Shown here: one piece after another, positions 36,501-43,558 of the stretch
How the letters are laid out: each line of letters begins with the position of its first letter
Numbering within the stretch: the stretch's first letter is position 1
NCBI RefSeq assembly: GCF_000425185.1
Contig: NZ_AULH01000010.1
Coordinates: 62,001 to 126,000, forward strand
From: Pleomorphomonas koreensis DSM 23070
GTDB taxonomy: Bacteria; Pseudomonadota; Alphaproteobacteria; Rhizobiales; Pleomorphomonadaceae
Length of the DNA: 64,000 nt
Direction: 5' to 3'
Made by a program: the position numbers and the translations under genes
The notes under the pieces: model-generated
Databases searched by the model: none
Seen by the model: the letters and a program-made list of their open reading frames with translations, nothing else
Told to the model about the DNA's origin: nothing

Positions 36501-37367
36501 CGCGGTGATGCCGGCGAATACCAGCGCGAAGACGCGCGAGGCCGGATCGAGGTTGCCGTCGAACACCACCAGGGCCAGCGTCGCGACGGCAAGGATCACG
36601 GCGCCGATGTCGCGGGCGCGGGTCGAGATGTGGCCGAGGCCGTAGATCGCGAAGGCGCCGAGATAGGGAACGAGGACCAGCAGCGCCCAGGGCGACTCGA
36701 ATTCGGGCACGCCGCCGGCGGCGCCGGCCAGCGCCTCGGCCGCGTGCTGGAAGGGCAGCGGGAACACCGAGATCAGCGCCGTCAGCGCGGCCAGCGCCCA
36801 GGCGATCGGCAGGGCGAGGCTAGGGGCGTCCTTGAGTTCGACGCGGCGGGCCGGATGCTCCAGGCAGACGCGCTGGATCACCACCAGATAGTAGTAGGCG
36901 GCGACGATCGAGGCGGCGGTGCCGACCAGCGCGATGGCCCAGTGGCCCTGCTCGATGGCGGCATAGAGCACCAGGAACTTGGAGAAGGATCCCTTGAACG
37001 GCGACAGGCCCATCACCGAGAACATGCCGAAGCCGAACAGCGTGGCGGCGACCGGCATGCGCTGGCCGGAGCCGGCGAGATCGTCGAGCCTCGACGAGCC
37101 GGTGCGGCGGATGATGTACCAGCCGGCGGCGACGACGAGGCCGCGCATGACGAGCTGGTAGCCGAAGTGCATGTAGGCGCCGGTGAGGCCCGCCTCACCG
37201 CCGAGGCCGATGCCGATCAGGATGTAGCCGATCTCGGCGATCGTCGACCAGATGACGACGCGCGTGAGGCTCGGCAGGCTCATGAGGGCGGCGACTTCGC
37301 CGAAGAACAGGAAGATCGCGCCCATCCAGGCCAGGGCCGTCGGGTCGATCTGAGTGAGGGAGAGCAT
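33558..37367 (-). CDS. cooM: hydrogenase proton/sodium-antiporter subunit, CooM-like fusion
   Basis: A 1269-residue membrane protein, the length of Rhodospirillum rubrum CooM (about 1,265). It contains an N-terminal partial antiporter segment (~1-200), then two full NuoL/M/N-type modules, each with the proton-channel Lys/His region (KAGVWPLHSWLPIAHPAAPSS in the first, KAAMLPVRIDVQMHPALAPTPVS in the second, each broken here for brevity). The start at 37367 has GGAAGGA upstream; an in-frame extension to 37454 runs into the CooA-type box and is rejected. It is first in the operon and would couple H2 evolution to ion pumping. Confidence 0.85.
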   Translation of the reverse strand: MLSLTQIDPTALAWMGAIFLFFGEVAALMSLPSLTRVVIWSTIAEIGYILIGIGLGGEAGLTGAYMHFGYQLVMRGLVVAAGWYIIRRTGSSRLDDLAGSGQRMPVAATLFGFGMFSVMGLSPFKGSFSKFLVLYAAIEQGHWAIALVGTAASIVAAYYYLVVIQRVCLEHPARRVELKDAPSLALPIAWALAALTALISVFPLPFQHAAEALAGAAGGVPEFESPWALLVLVPYLGAFAIYGLGHISTRARDIGAVILAVATLALVVFDGNLDPASRVFALVFAGITAVMVVYSIGYMARAEWTNRYYFFAFLMIGSLLGLTTAHEMGNFYVYWELMTWTSYFLVIHEQTQKSLRAGLIYFMMCASGAYLMHFGILLTHAEIGSFEFATLAEKVGTISPLAGLVIALCFFAGFAVKAGVWPLHSWLPIAHPAAPSSISGPLSGILTKAGVFGMVKVLFIVIGVPALSTFTGWGLSLEVVLIGLGLITLLYGEIRALFETEIKRMLAFSTLAQIGEIVAVLGIGTALATDASLLHVMNHAVMKTLLFFAAGAFIMQTGRRNIADLAGVGRVMPFTAGCYALATVAIMGLPPFSGFVSKFLMVYAAADAGHYEVAIGLLVGGIIAVVYYLRVVGMLFFRPWKGEAGVKEAPVTMLVAVGVLAAAILFGGVLPSFQLDLVGAVGAEVAARSGLAAAVLPSLVMHWTLPAVIAFLGAAAVWLVGRKSVAQAGYLAVAVLVAAFLAVIFTAPAYDTLSFWFAVLIAGVGALNMLHATAYLAHNHAQPRFYAAFAVMIAGLLGMTAARDIFTFFGFWELMSSWALWVAIIHEENDEARREGFKYFFFNTVGASFMFLGVTVLAAHAGTFDLVGIGREALTMPLGTLALGIVPVFIGLVMKAAMLPVRIDVQMHPALAPTPVSGYISAVLLKSGPWGVLKLFSLFGGSAVFLRLGGEIGGVPALIDIIAVIAGITVVYAGAMAVVQNGIKLLLIYSTVSQLGYVLMAICLGTSLGVAGGLFHFVNHMFLKDTLFLVAGAVMVKSHASQLDELGGLGRKMPITFGFFLFAGLSLAGVPPLNGFSSKWMIFSAAFESGHWALGAGAMVSSLFTLAAILKFAHAAFMGAPTQRALQAEEAPLSMLLPMGVLVAASVLLGFFPGLALVPIAQMQAELGFTPIDASLFGPLPGAGGWSPLALSLITLIVAALFIPWMRLAHRGIKRSELHFSGATPNDFLPEAGGRVGAVNLFESPTAAIRGLLAPRLPKAKPAKAGEQH

Positions 37368-37811
37368 GAGAGGAGATCCTTCCGCAGACATGCTTGGGCT
37401 GTCATGGACGACGTTAATCACCGCATCCACTAGGGTATGTCGGCTAGCCGACATATACGCATTCGCACGACGCCAATGCTTTGGGGAAGGAAGTAAAAGT
37501 GATATTTACATTCAAGTTATTAGAAATGCAATAATAGCAATGAAATCAGCAAATTGGCCGGATTGTGTCCGATTGATGGCGGTGCCGGCGGTGGCCGGAC
37601 TAATGGATTTAGGTGGCCGTTTCGAGCGATTTTCTAAGTAGTATGTCCGATGCAGCTTTGCGCATTCCCGCCATGCAAAAACCAAGGGATTCCGGTTAGT
37701 TGCGAGCGATTTGCAGCAAGGGGCGAAAAAATCCGGCATTTCACCGACAAGTATTTCCACGGCGGCGGCGAATGCGGTAGAGGATCGGGCAAGACCTGAA
37801 AGGAAGGACCG
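37368..37811. other. divergent control region between cooM and hypA
   Basis: 444 bases with no supported gene, AT-richer than its surroundings between about 37495 and 37560. It holds the CooA-type palindrome (37438-37453) for the cooM operon. hypA on the other side has GGAAGGA before its ATG, but its promoter was not identified. Confidence 0.5.
37438..37453 (-). promoter_or_regulatory. CooA-type operator upstream of cooM
   Basis: TGTCGGCTAGCCGACA is a perfect 16-bp palindrome matching the known CooA site form TGTCR-N6-YGACA. Its centre is 78 bases from the cooM start codon; if GATTAA (37419 to 37414 on the minus strand) is the -10 element, the box is centred at -38.5, an activator position. 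A CooA-like gene lies 2 kb away. Function is inferred from sequence and context. Confidence 0.7.
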
Positions 37812-38159
37812 ATGCACGAGACGGCGGTGGTCGAGGGCCTGATGCGCATCCTCGGCGAGCAGGCGAAGAAGAACGGCGCCGTCCGGGTGGTGTCGGTGCG
37901 GCTGAAGATCGGCCGGCTGCGCGGCATCGACAGCCGGCAGATCCGGCTGGCCTTCGAGATGTTCGCCGAGGGCACCTTCGCCGAGGGAGCGCGGCTCGAC
38001 ATCGACGAGGTGGGCGTGACGGCCAGGTGCCGCGACTGCGGCACCGTGTTCGAGGTGGCCAACTACCGCTTCGTCTGTTCGGGCTGCGGCGGCTCCGACG
38101 CCGAGGTGCTGACCGGCCGCGAGTTGCACATCGAGAGCTTCGAGGCGACGCGCGGCTGA
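37812..38159 (+). CDS. hypA: hydrogenase maturation nickel metallochaperone HypA
   Basis: A 115-residue nickel chaperone for [NiFe] hydrogenase assembly. The nickel-binding N-terminus MHE (His2, Glu3) and zinc-finger Cys73/Cys76 and Cys89/Cys92 are intact. ATG 37812 has GGAAGGA upstream. It is divergent from cooM and convergent with hypB; a long inverted repeat separates the two hyp genes. hypCDEF are not in the window. Confidence 0.95.
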   Translation: MHETAVVEGLMRILGEQAKKNGAVRVVSVRLKIGRLRGIDSRQIRLAFEMFAEGTFAEGARLDIDEVGVTARCRDCGTVFEVANYRFVCSGCGGSDAEVLTGRELHIESFEATRG

Positions 38160-38304
38160 GAGACCGTCTTGAAATTCCACTCCGACGGCCGTCTGACCTG
38201 ACCTTTTGCGCTTCCGATGCTCACGGACTTCAATGTCCGCTGCGCTCCGGTTCTCAAAAGCCGGGCCAGCCGACTCCCTGGAGCGAATTTCAAGACGGTC
38301 TCTC
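38158..38304. repeat. 147-bp inverted-repeat element between hypA and hypB
   Basis: Perfect 20-bp terminal arms (GAGAGACCGTCTTGAAATTC at 38158-38177 and its complement at 38285-38304) enclose a segment with a second hairpin (CGGAC-N6-GTCCG near 38225). The left arm begins inside the hypA stop codon and the right arm ends 6 bases from the hypB stop, so the element fills the whole convergent gap. It could act as a bidirectional terminator or be a dispersed palindromic repeat; no transposase is present. Confidence 0.8.
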
Positions 38305-38309
38305 AGCGC

Positions 38310-39020
38310 TCAGGGCTGGCGGGCGGCGCGGCGTTCGGCGAGGCGGTCGACGATCCAGCCGGTCCAGGCGTCGAGGCCGGCGCCCTTCTTGGCCGACACC
38401 TCCAGCACCGGGCCGGGGCCGTGGACGCGGCCAATGGCGGCGCGGGCGCGTTCCGTCGAGAATTCCTCGATGGCCGGCAACAGGTCGGTCTTGGTGATCA
38501 GCACCAGGTCGGCCTTGCGGAAGATCACCGGATACTTGTCCGGCTTGTCGTCGCCCTCGGTCACCGACAACAGCACCACGTCGTGATGCTGGCCGACGTC
38601 GAAGTCGGCCGGGCAGACGAGGTTGCCGACGTTCTCGACGAACAGCACGTCGACGGCGTCGAGGTCCAGGACGTGCAGCGCGTCGTGGATCATCACCGCA
38701 TCGAGATGGCAGGTGACGCCGGTGGTGATCTGCACCGCCGGCACGCCGTGGCGGCGGATGCGGTCGGCGTCGTTCTCGGTCTCGAGGTCGCCCTCGACGA
38801 CGGCGACGCGGATGCCCTTCGGCAGCGCGGCGATGGTCGCCTCAAGGAGCTGCGTCTTGCCCGAGCCGGGCGACGACATCAGGTTGATCGACAGGACGCC
38901 GTGGGCGTCGAGATGCTCGCGGACGTGGGCGGCGAGGCGATCGTTCTCCGACAGGAGGTTCTCGACGACGGGGATGGTGGTGGTGGCGACCTTGTCGCCG
39001 CAGCCGCAGGCGCTGCACAT
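38310..39020 (-). CDS. hypB: hydrogenase maturation GTPase HypB
   Basis: A 236-residue nickel-inserting GTPase. The N-terminus MCSACGCG carries the high-affinity nickel CxxCxC motif (Cys2, Cys5, Cys7). The G1 loop is SSPGSGKT, and the dimer-interface metal site CHLD is present. No His-rich tail is seen. GGAG precedes ATG 39020. It lies 25 bases downstream of the CooA-like gene and probably shares its transcript. Confidence 0.95.
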   Translation of the reverse strand: MCSACGCGDKVATTTIPVVENLLSENDRLAAHVREHLDAHGVLSINLMSSPGSGKTQLLEATIAALPKGIRVAVVEGDLETENDADRIRRHGVPAVQITTGVTCHLDAVMIHDALHVLDLDAVDVLFVENVGNLVCPADFDVGQHHDVVLLSVTEGDDKPDKYPVIFRKADLVLITKTDLLPAIEEFSTERARAAIGRVHGPGPVLEVSAKKGAGLDAWTGWIVDRLAERRAARQP

Positions 39021-39045
39021 GGGCGGAACTCCAGGAAGGGGGACG

Positions 39046-39699
39046 TCAGCGGACGCCGGCAAGCTCGCGGCGCAGGCGGCCGAGATCGGAGATGACCATC
39101 GAGCCGCCGCCGAAGCGGTAGAGGATGCCCGAGCGCACCAGCTCGGCGATGACGGTGGAGACCGACTGCCGCGTGGCGCCGATCTGCATGGCGAAGTCCT
39201 CGGCGTTGGGCAGGTGGTCGATGACGATGCCCCCCTCGGCCGGCCGGCCGAGCCGATCGGCGGTGTCGCAGAGCACGCGGATCAGCCGGTGCTTGACGCC
39301 GTGGAAGGCGATGTCCTCGATCATCCGCACCGACTTGCGCGTCAGGCGGTCGAGCGCTGGCAGCACGGCGAGCGCCAGCTCCGGCTCGATCAGCGCCAGT
39401 TGGCGGAAGGCGGCCGGCGAGACGGTGACGATGTCGGCGGCGTTGCGCACCTCCAGCATGGCGCCGCCGTGCAGATAGAGGGCGTCGCCGGCTTCGAGCA
39501 TGTAGAGCGTCAGCTCCTTGCCCTCGAAGGAGGTGAAGCAGCGCAGCCGGCCGGAGCGGACGATCATCAGGTCGCCGTCGGTGGATTCGCCGCCGTAGAG
39601 GATCTGGCCGTCGCGCATCGACCGCTGGGCGAAGAGGCGGCCGTGGCCGTTCCCCAACAGGCGTTCGACCAGCGCGATCAGCGGATTCTCGGTCTGCAT
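39046..39699 (-). CDS. cooA: CooA-like CRP/FNR family heme regulator
   Basis: A 217-residue CRP-family activator that aligns without gaps to R. rubrum CooA over the first 77 residues (from memory): GRLR at 50-53 and GDALYLHGG at 71-79 against GDMFCMHSG. CooA heme ligand His77 is kept, but Cys75 is Tyr75 and Pro2 is Gln2. The C-helix (MIEDIAFHGVKHRL) and the HTH (QIGATRQSVSTVIAELVRSG) resemble CooA closely. Start 39699 agrees with a promoter further upstream. Its likely target is the palindrome before cooM. It could instead be a non-heme CRP relative, but position and sequence favour CooA. Confidence 0.75.
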   Translation of the reverse strand: MQTENPLIALVERLLGNGHGRLFAQRSMRDGQILYGGESTDGDLMIVRSGRLRCFTSFEGKELTLYMLEAGDALYLHGGAMLEVRNAADIVTVSPAAFRQLALIEPELALAVLPALDRLTRKSVRMIEDIAFHGVKHRLIRVLCDTADRLGRPAEGGIVIDHLPNAEDFAMQIGATRQSVSTVIAELVRSGILYRFGGGSMVISDLGRLRRELAGVR

Positions 39700-39776
39700 C
39701 GGCCTTCCAGGCGCCGGGCGGCAAGCCGAAACCTCCGCCTGCGGCGCGTACGAGAAATCATGCGTCTGTTTGTCAG

Positions 39777-39806
39777 AGAATAGTCCCAAGCGGCCTGTCT
39801 TTTCAA
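39777..39806 (-). promoter_or_regulatory. candidate promoter for cooA-hypB
   Basis: On the minus strand TTGAAA (39806-39801), an 18-base spacer and TATTCT (39782-39777) predict a start near 39770, about 70 bases before the CooA-like ATG. This rules out a longer reading of the gene that would start at 39789. Confidence 0.4.
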
Positions 39807-39812
39807 GTTGGG

Positions 39813-40946
39813 CTATGTACTTCCAGCCGCTCGATTTTCAGGGCTGGGTTGCCGTATTTGCATGGAGGGGGAGGGCTGCCGGACCACGCCGCGCAGCGTG
39901 AACAGGATATAGCCGACAAAGGCGATGGCCCAGCTCCAGCGACCGGCGATGATCAGCTCGTCATGCAGGCCGGGTTCGACGGCGGCGCCGACGCGGGCGA
40001 CCGCGGCGGCGGTGATCGCCAGATAGATGATATCGGCGAGGAGCGACGGCATCAGCGACCGCTTGTCCTTCTTGCGGACGATGGAGGTGGCGATGGCGAT
40101 GGCCAGCGTCGCGATGCCGCCGACCGCGAAGGCGTGGATGACGGCGAAGGGCGAGACGTCGGCGAGGCCGAGGTCCATGACGGCCAGCAGCAGCATGGCG
40201 AGCCGCTTCCAGAGGAGGCCAACCGCCATGATGACGCAGCCGGCATAAGGCTTGATGCGCCAGGGCTCGATGTGGACGAACCAGGCGGTACCGAACAGAA
40301 AAGCGGCGAGCGCCGGCCAGCCGGCGTTCCAGCCGAGGCCCCAGAGGGCGAGCGCCAGGATGGTGAAGGCGCGCTGCGGCAGGGCGATCCAGGCCGGCAC
40401 CGGCTTGAGCTTCGGGTAGCCGGCCCGCTCGCGCGCCACCGCCAGCACGGCGATGCCGATGCGGTTCGACACCTCGATGCAGATCAGCACGATGACGGCG
40501 AGGCCGGCCATGGTGGCGCCGGGCCAGCCGTAGAGGAAGGCGGCGACGCCGAGAAGGGTGTGCAGCGCGGCGAGGCCGAGGATCGGCAGCGTCTCGGCGG
40601 TCTTGCCGGGCGGGACGGCGGCGAGCAGCAGCACGACGCCGGAAAGGCCGGTCAGCGCCCGCAGCACGCCGCCGGTGTGGAGATCGACCGAGCCCCAGAG
40701 GAAGGCGGCGGCGTGGGCGGCGAGCACGCCCCACAGCAGCCACGGCGGGGCGATCGGCCGGCCGATCCAGCGCGGCATCGCCACGGTCAGGAAGCCGAAC
40801 AGCTGCAACGTGAAAAAGCCGAAGATCAACTCGTCCGGATGGCTGGCGACGTCACCGATCCCCGGAGCGATCTCCGGGCCGATCGCCCTCAGCGCCGTCA
40901 GCGCCGCCAGCACGAAGGCGACGCGGAACGGGTCGGGGGCGGTCAT
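39813..40946 (-). CDS. nnrS: NnrS family membrane protein
   Basis: A 377-residue membrane protein with about 12 hydrophobic segments, recognised as NnrS by its opening helix (PFRVAFVLAALTALRAI), FGFFTLQLFGFLTVAMPRWIGRP and the His-containing VIHAFAVGGIATLAIAIATS. NnrS proteins are heme/copper proteins linked to nitric oxide and denitrification stress. It overlaps ubiV by 4 bases and ends the ubiT-U-V-nnrS run, linking anaerobic quinone synthesis to nitrogen-oxide respiration. Confidence 0.88.
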   Translation of the reverse strand: MTAPDPFRVAFVLAALTALRAIGPEIAPGIGDVASHPDELIFGFFTLQLFGFLTVAMPRWIGRPIAPPWLLWGVLAAHAAAFLWGSVDLHTGGVLRALTGLSGVVLLLAAVPPGKTAETLPILGLAALHTLLGVAAFLYGWPGATMAGLAVIVLICIEVSNRIGIAVLAVARERAGYPKLKPVPAWIALPQRAFTILALALWGLGWNAGWPALAAFLFGTAWFVHIEPWRIKPYAGCVIMAVGLLWKRLAMLLLAVMDLGLADVSPFAVIHAFAVGGIATLAIAIATSIVRKKDKRSLMPSLLADIIYLAITAAAVARVGAAVEPGLHDELIIAGRWSWAIAFVGYILFTLRGVVRQPSPSMQIRQPSPENRAAGST

Positions 40947-41845
40947 GCCATTTCCACGCGGGCGCTCCCCGGCTCGCCGCGCGAGAAGCCGTCGACCAGC
41001 TCGCCGGGCAGGTTCAGCGCCCTGAGGCCGGCCAGCGTCTCGGCCCGGTCGGCCTTGCCGTCGAGCAGGGCGCGGTAGAGGCGGCTGACGGCCACCATGT
41101 CGCAGGTGTGCGGGGAGAGGCGCAGGCGGCGGACGCCGAGCCTTGCAAGTTCATCCGGCGCCGGGCAGAAGGCCTCGAAGCCGTGCGACAGCGTCTGGAT
41201 GCCGTTGATGGCCAGGAAGCGCTGGCCGTCGAGGGTGTCGACGGCGAGGCCGTCGGGGTCCTTGTCGCAGACGAACTGGCAGCCGTCCTTATGCAGGCCG
41301 GCGAGGCGGGCGTGATAGCAGCGGCCGGACAGCGCCAGCGGCAGGCGGCCGAAGGCGAACTGCTCGAATTCCACCTCCGGCAGCGCGGCGGCGATCACTG
41401 TCACCGAGGCGGCCGGCAGCTCGACGGGCAGGCAGATGCCGGTGGCGCCGCGACCGGCCAGGAAGCGGGCGGCGCCCTCATTGTAGACGTTGACGAAGGG
41501 GCCGACCAGGAACGGCTTGCCGGCGACGGCCGGCAGGGCGGTGAGATCGTTGATCTCGGCGACGAGGCCGACCTCGCAGAAGTCGCGCACGCTGGCCCGC
41601 TCGCGCGGATTGTAGGGCAGGGCGAGCGTCGACAGCACCACCTCCTTGCCGGCGGCGGTCAGGCGGTCGATCAGTTCCGGCCACAGCCGGTCGGTGAAAG
41701 GCTGGCGCTTGCCGCATACCACCTCGCCGAGGTGGACGCGGTCGACGTCGGCCTCGTCGGCGATGCGGGCATAGAAGTCCCTGAGGCGGTCGGCCGACCA
41801 GTTGAACAGGACGGGGCCGAGGGAAAGGCCGGTTTTGGTCATCAT
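40943..41845 (-). CDS. ubiV: O2-independent ubiquinone hydroxylation protein UbiV
   Basis: A 300-residue U32-peptidase-like protein that, with UbiU, hydroxylates the ubiquinone ring without O2 using prephenate. Cys44, Cys176, Cys189 and Cys193 match the [4Fe-4S] ligand pattern of E. coli UbiV (CX12CX3C at the C-terminal trio). It lies 11 bases after ubiU and overlaps nnrS. Function in anaerobic respiration is well established for the family. Confidence 0.93.
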   Translation of the reverse strand: MMTKTGLSLGPVLFNWSADRLRDFYARIADEADVDRVHLGEVVCGKRQPFTDRLWPELIDRLTAAGKEVVLSTLALPYNPRERASVRDFCEVGLVAEINDLTALPAVAGKPFLVGPFVNVYNEGAARFLAGRGATGICLPVELPAASVTVIAAALPEVEFEQFAFGRLPLALSGRCYHARLAGLHKDGCQFVCDKDPDGLAVDTLDGQRFLAINGIQTLSHGFEAFCPAPDELARLGVRRLRLSPHTCDMVAVSRLYRALLDGKADRAETLAGLRALNLPGELVDGFSRGEPGSARVEMA

Positions 41846-41856
41846 GGTCTCCGTCC

Positions 41857-42846
41857 TCAGCGCCAGGTCTTCTTGTAGGCGCCCGACGTCTGGCGGCCGC
41901 CCTCGACGAGGCCGGCCAGCAGACGGCCGACCTCAACCTCGGTGCCGCCGGCGTCGATCGCCTCGACGGCGGCGCGGAAGGTCCTGACCACCTCGGCGAC
42001 GTAGCCCTTGCCGCGCTGGCGGCCCTCGATCTTCAGCGCCGTGACGCCGGCCTTCACCAGCGCGGCGATCAGGCTGGCGGCGTTGAGGCTGACCGGGTCC
42101 TCGAACAGGTAGCCGGTCTTGCCGCCGGCCGCGAAGCGGCCCTTGCAGAGCGTCGGATAGCCGGCCGGCTCGCCGGCGCCGAAGCGGTCGATGGTGAAGC
42201 CGGCGAGGCGGGTGGCGGTGCCGTCCCTGTCTTCGGAATAGGCGACGTGCTCGGGCGGCGAGCAGACGCCGGTGAGGTTGGGCGACTTGCCGGTGGCGTA
42301 GGAGGACAGCGAGCAGCGGCCCTCGGTCATCGGGCAGAGGCCGCCGAACACGAAGGCTTCGGTCTCCACATTGATCGCCGCGTTGAGCTTGGCGATCTCC
42401 TCGACGGAGAGCACGCGCGGCATGACGATGCGCTTGACGCCGAAGGTGTCGGCGTAGAAGGCGATCGCCTCGGGAGTGGCCGCCGCCGCCTGCACGGAGA
42501 GGTGCAGCCGCAGGTTCGGGTGATGCGTCGCGGCGTGGTCGAGCACGGCGAGGTCGGCGAGGATCACCGCGTCGGCGCCGGCCTTCTCGGCGTTGGCCAG
42601 CGCCGCCTTCCAGGCGTCCATGGCGCCGGCCGTTGCGAAGGTGTTGATCGCCACCAGCACCTTGGCGCCGTGGGCGTGGGCGAAGCGGACGCCCTCGACC
42701 ATCTCGTCGGGTGAGAAGTTGAGGCCGGGGAAGTTGCGGGCGTTGGTCTCGTCGCGGAAGCCGCAGTAGACCGCGTGGGCGCCGGCCTCGACGGCGGCGC
42801 GCAATGCCGCCGGCGTGCCGGCCGGGCAGACCAGCTCGATGCTCAT
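41857..42846 (-). CDS. ubiU: O2-independent ubiquinone hydroxylation protein UbiU
   Basis: A 329-residue U32-family partner of UbiV. Cys171, Cys178, Cys195 and Cys234 have exactly the spacing of the E. coli UbiU [4Fe-4S] ligands (shifted by two). The start at 42846 gives the standard N-terminus MSIELVCPAGTPAALRAAV and overlaps the ubiT stop by 4 bases; a longer open frame upstream is a shadow of ubiT. Confidence 0.95.
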   Translation of the reverse strand: MSIELVCPAGTPAALRAAVEAGAHAVYCGFRDETNARNFPGLNFSPDEMVEGVRFAHAHGAKVLVAINTFATAGAMDAWKAALANAEKAGADAVILADLAVLDHAATHHPNLRLHLSVQAAAATPEAIAFYADTFGVKRIVMPRVLSVEEIAKLNAAINVETEAFVFGGLCPMTEGRCSLSSYATGKSPNLTGVCSPPEHVAYSEDRDGTATRLAGFTIDRFGAGEPAGYPTLCKGRFAAGGKTGYLFEDPVSLNAASLIAALVKAGVTALKIEGRQRGKGYVAEVVRTFRAAVEAIDAGGTEVEVGRLLAGLVEGGRQTSGAYKKTWR

Positions 42847-43394
42847 GACGGCTCTCCGGCAACCGGCGATCCGGTGAAGCGGCGGGCAAGGCCGAGGCCA
42901 CCGAACACCGAGCGATCGACCAGACGGCCGAGGGTGCCGGTGACGCCGACGAAGTCGGCCGGCGTCAGCTCGGCGTCCTCGATGGCGTTGCGGAGCGCCA
43001 CCAGCGCGTCGGTGCGGCCGGACACGGATATGGCGCGGTTGAAGAACAGGGCGTCGCCGTCGAAGGTGCCGTCGATGAGGCCGAGGAGGACGAGCAGCGG
43101 CCCGCGCACCGTGACGTCGGCCGGCTGGCTGGCCCGGCGGCGCAGGCACTTCACCTCGGCGCGGACGCCGTCCGGCACCATCAGGAAGCTGATGTCGAGG
43201 TCGGACGGTTCGATCAGGAAGGAGCATTGGCCATAGGTGCCGAGCCGCTCGAAGACGGCGGGCTTGCGGCGGGCGAATCGGCGGACGGCCAGCGTCAGCG
43301 CCGGTCCGAGCGGCAGAAGGCCGGCCGGCGCCGCCAGAATTCGGAGGGCTTTGGGCAACTCGCCCCGGAAATGATCGGCCATGGCATCATCCAT
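42843..43394 (-). CDS. ubiT: anaerobic ubiquinone accessory factor UbiT (SCP2 domain)
   Basis: A 183-residue SCP2 lipid-binding protein (SDLDISFLMVPDGVRAEVKC core) that helps anaerobic ubiquinone synthesis, homologous to E. coli YhbT. Start may be 43394 or the ATG at 43382 (MADHF); neither has a good Shine-Dalgarno. An FNR-like box lies just upstream. It is first of the four-gene ubiTUV-nnrS unit. Confidence 0.9.
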   Translation of the reverse strand: MDDAMADHFRGELPKALRILAAPAGLLPLGPALTLAVRRFARRKPAVFERLGTYGQCSFLIEPSDLDISFLMVPDGVRAEVKCLRRRASQPADVTVRGPLLVLLGLIDGTFDGDALFFNRAISVSGRTDALVALRNAIEDAELTPADFVGVTGTLGRLVDRSVFGGLGLARRFTGSPVAGEPS

Positions 43395-43436
43395 CTCGAA
43401 AGGCGGGGAGTTTAGGGTGGTCCGCCGCTCAGGTTT

Positions 43437-43450
43437 TTGTCTTATCGCAA
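43437..43450 (-). promoter_or_regulatory. FNR/FixK-like box between ubiT and ubiD
   Basis: TTGTCTTATCGCAA keeps the TTG-N8-CAA frame of FNR/FixK sites but has mismatches in the inner positions. Toward ubiT, TAAACT (43414 to 43409 on the minus strand) would put the box at exactly -41.5, the class II activator position. No comparable -10 was found toward ubiD. Confidence 0.45.
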
Positions 43451-43558
43451 AGACTCACCGCTTTTAAGTCTAGCAGGCTGTCCGTGCCAAGAAAGGGTGC
43501 TATGTCTCCGGCAACGGCAAAACCCGCGTCCCGCCAGCAAGAGGTCGGAAAGATCGAC

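Noticed and set aside
33558-37454. Longer start for the CooM-like gene at 37454
   Set aside because: The extension would translate the CooA-type palindrome and the promoter region; ATG 37367 has a good ribosome site.
37368-37811. Sigma54 promoter for hypA
   Set aside because: GG-N10-GC pairs in this stretch did not match the TGGCAC-N5-TTGC consensus with correct spacing on the hypA strand.
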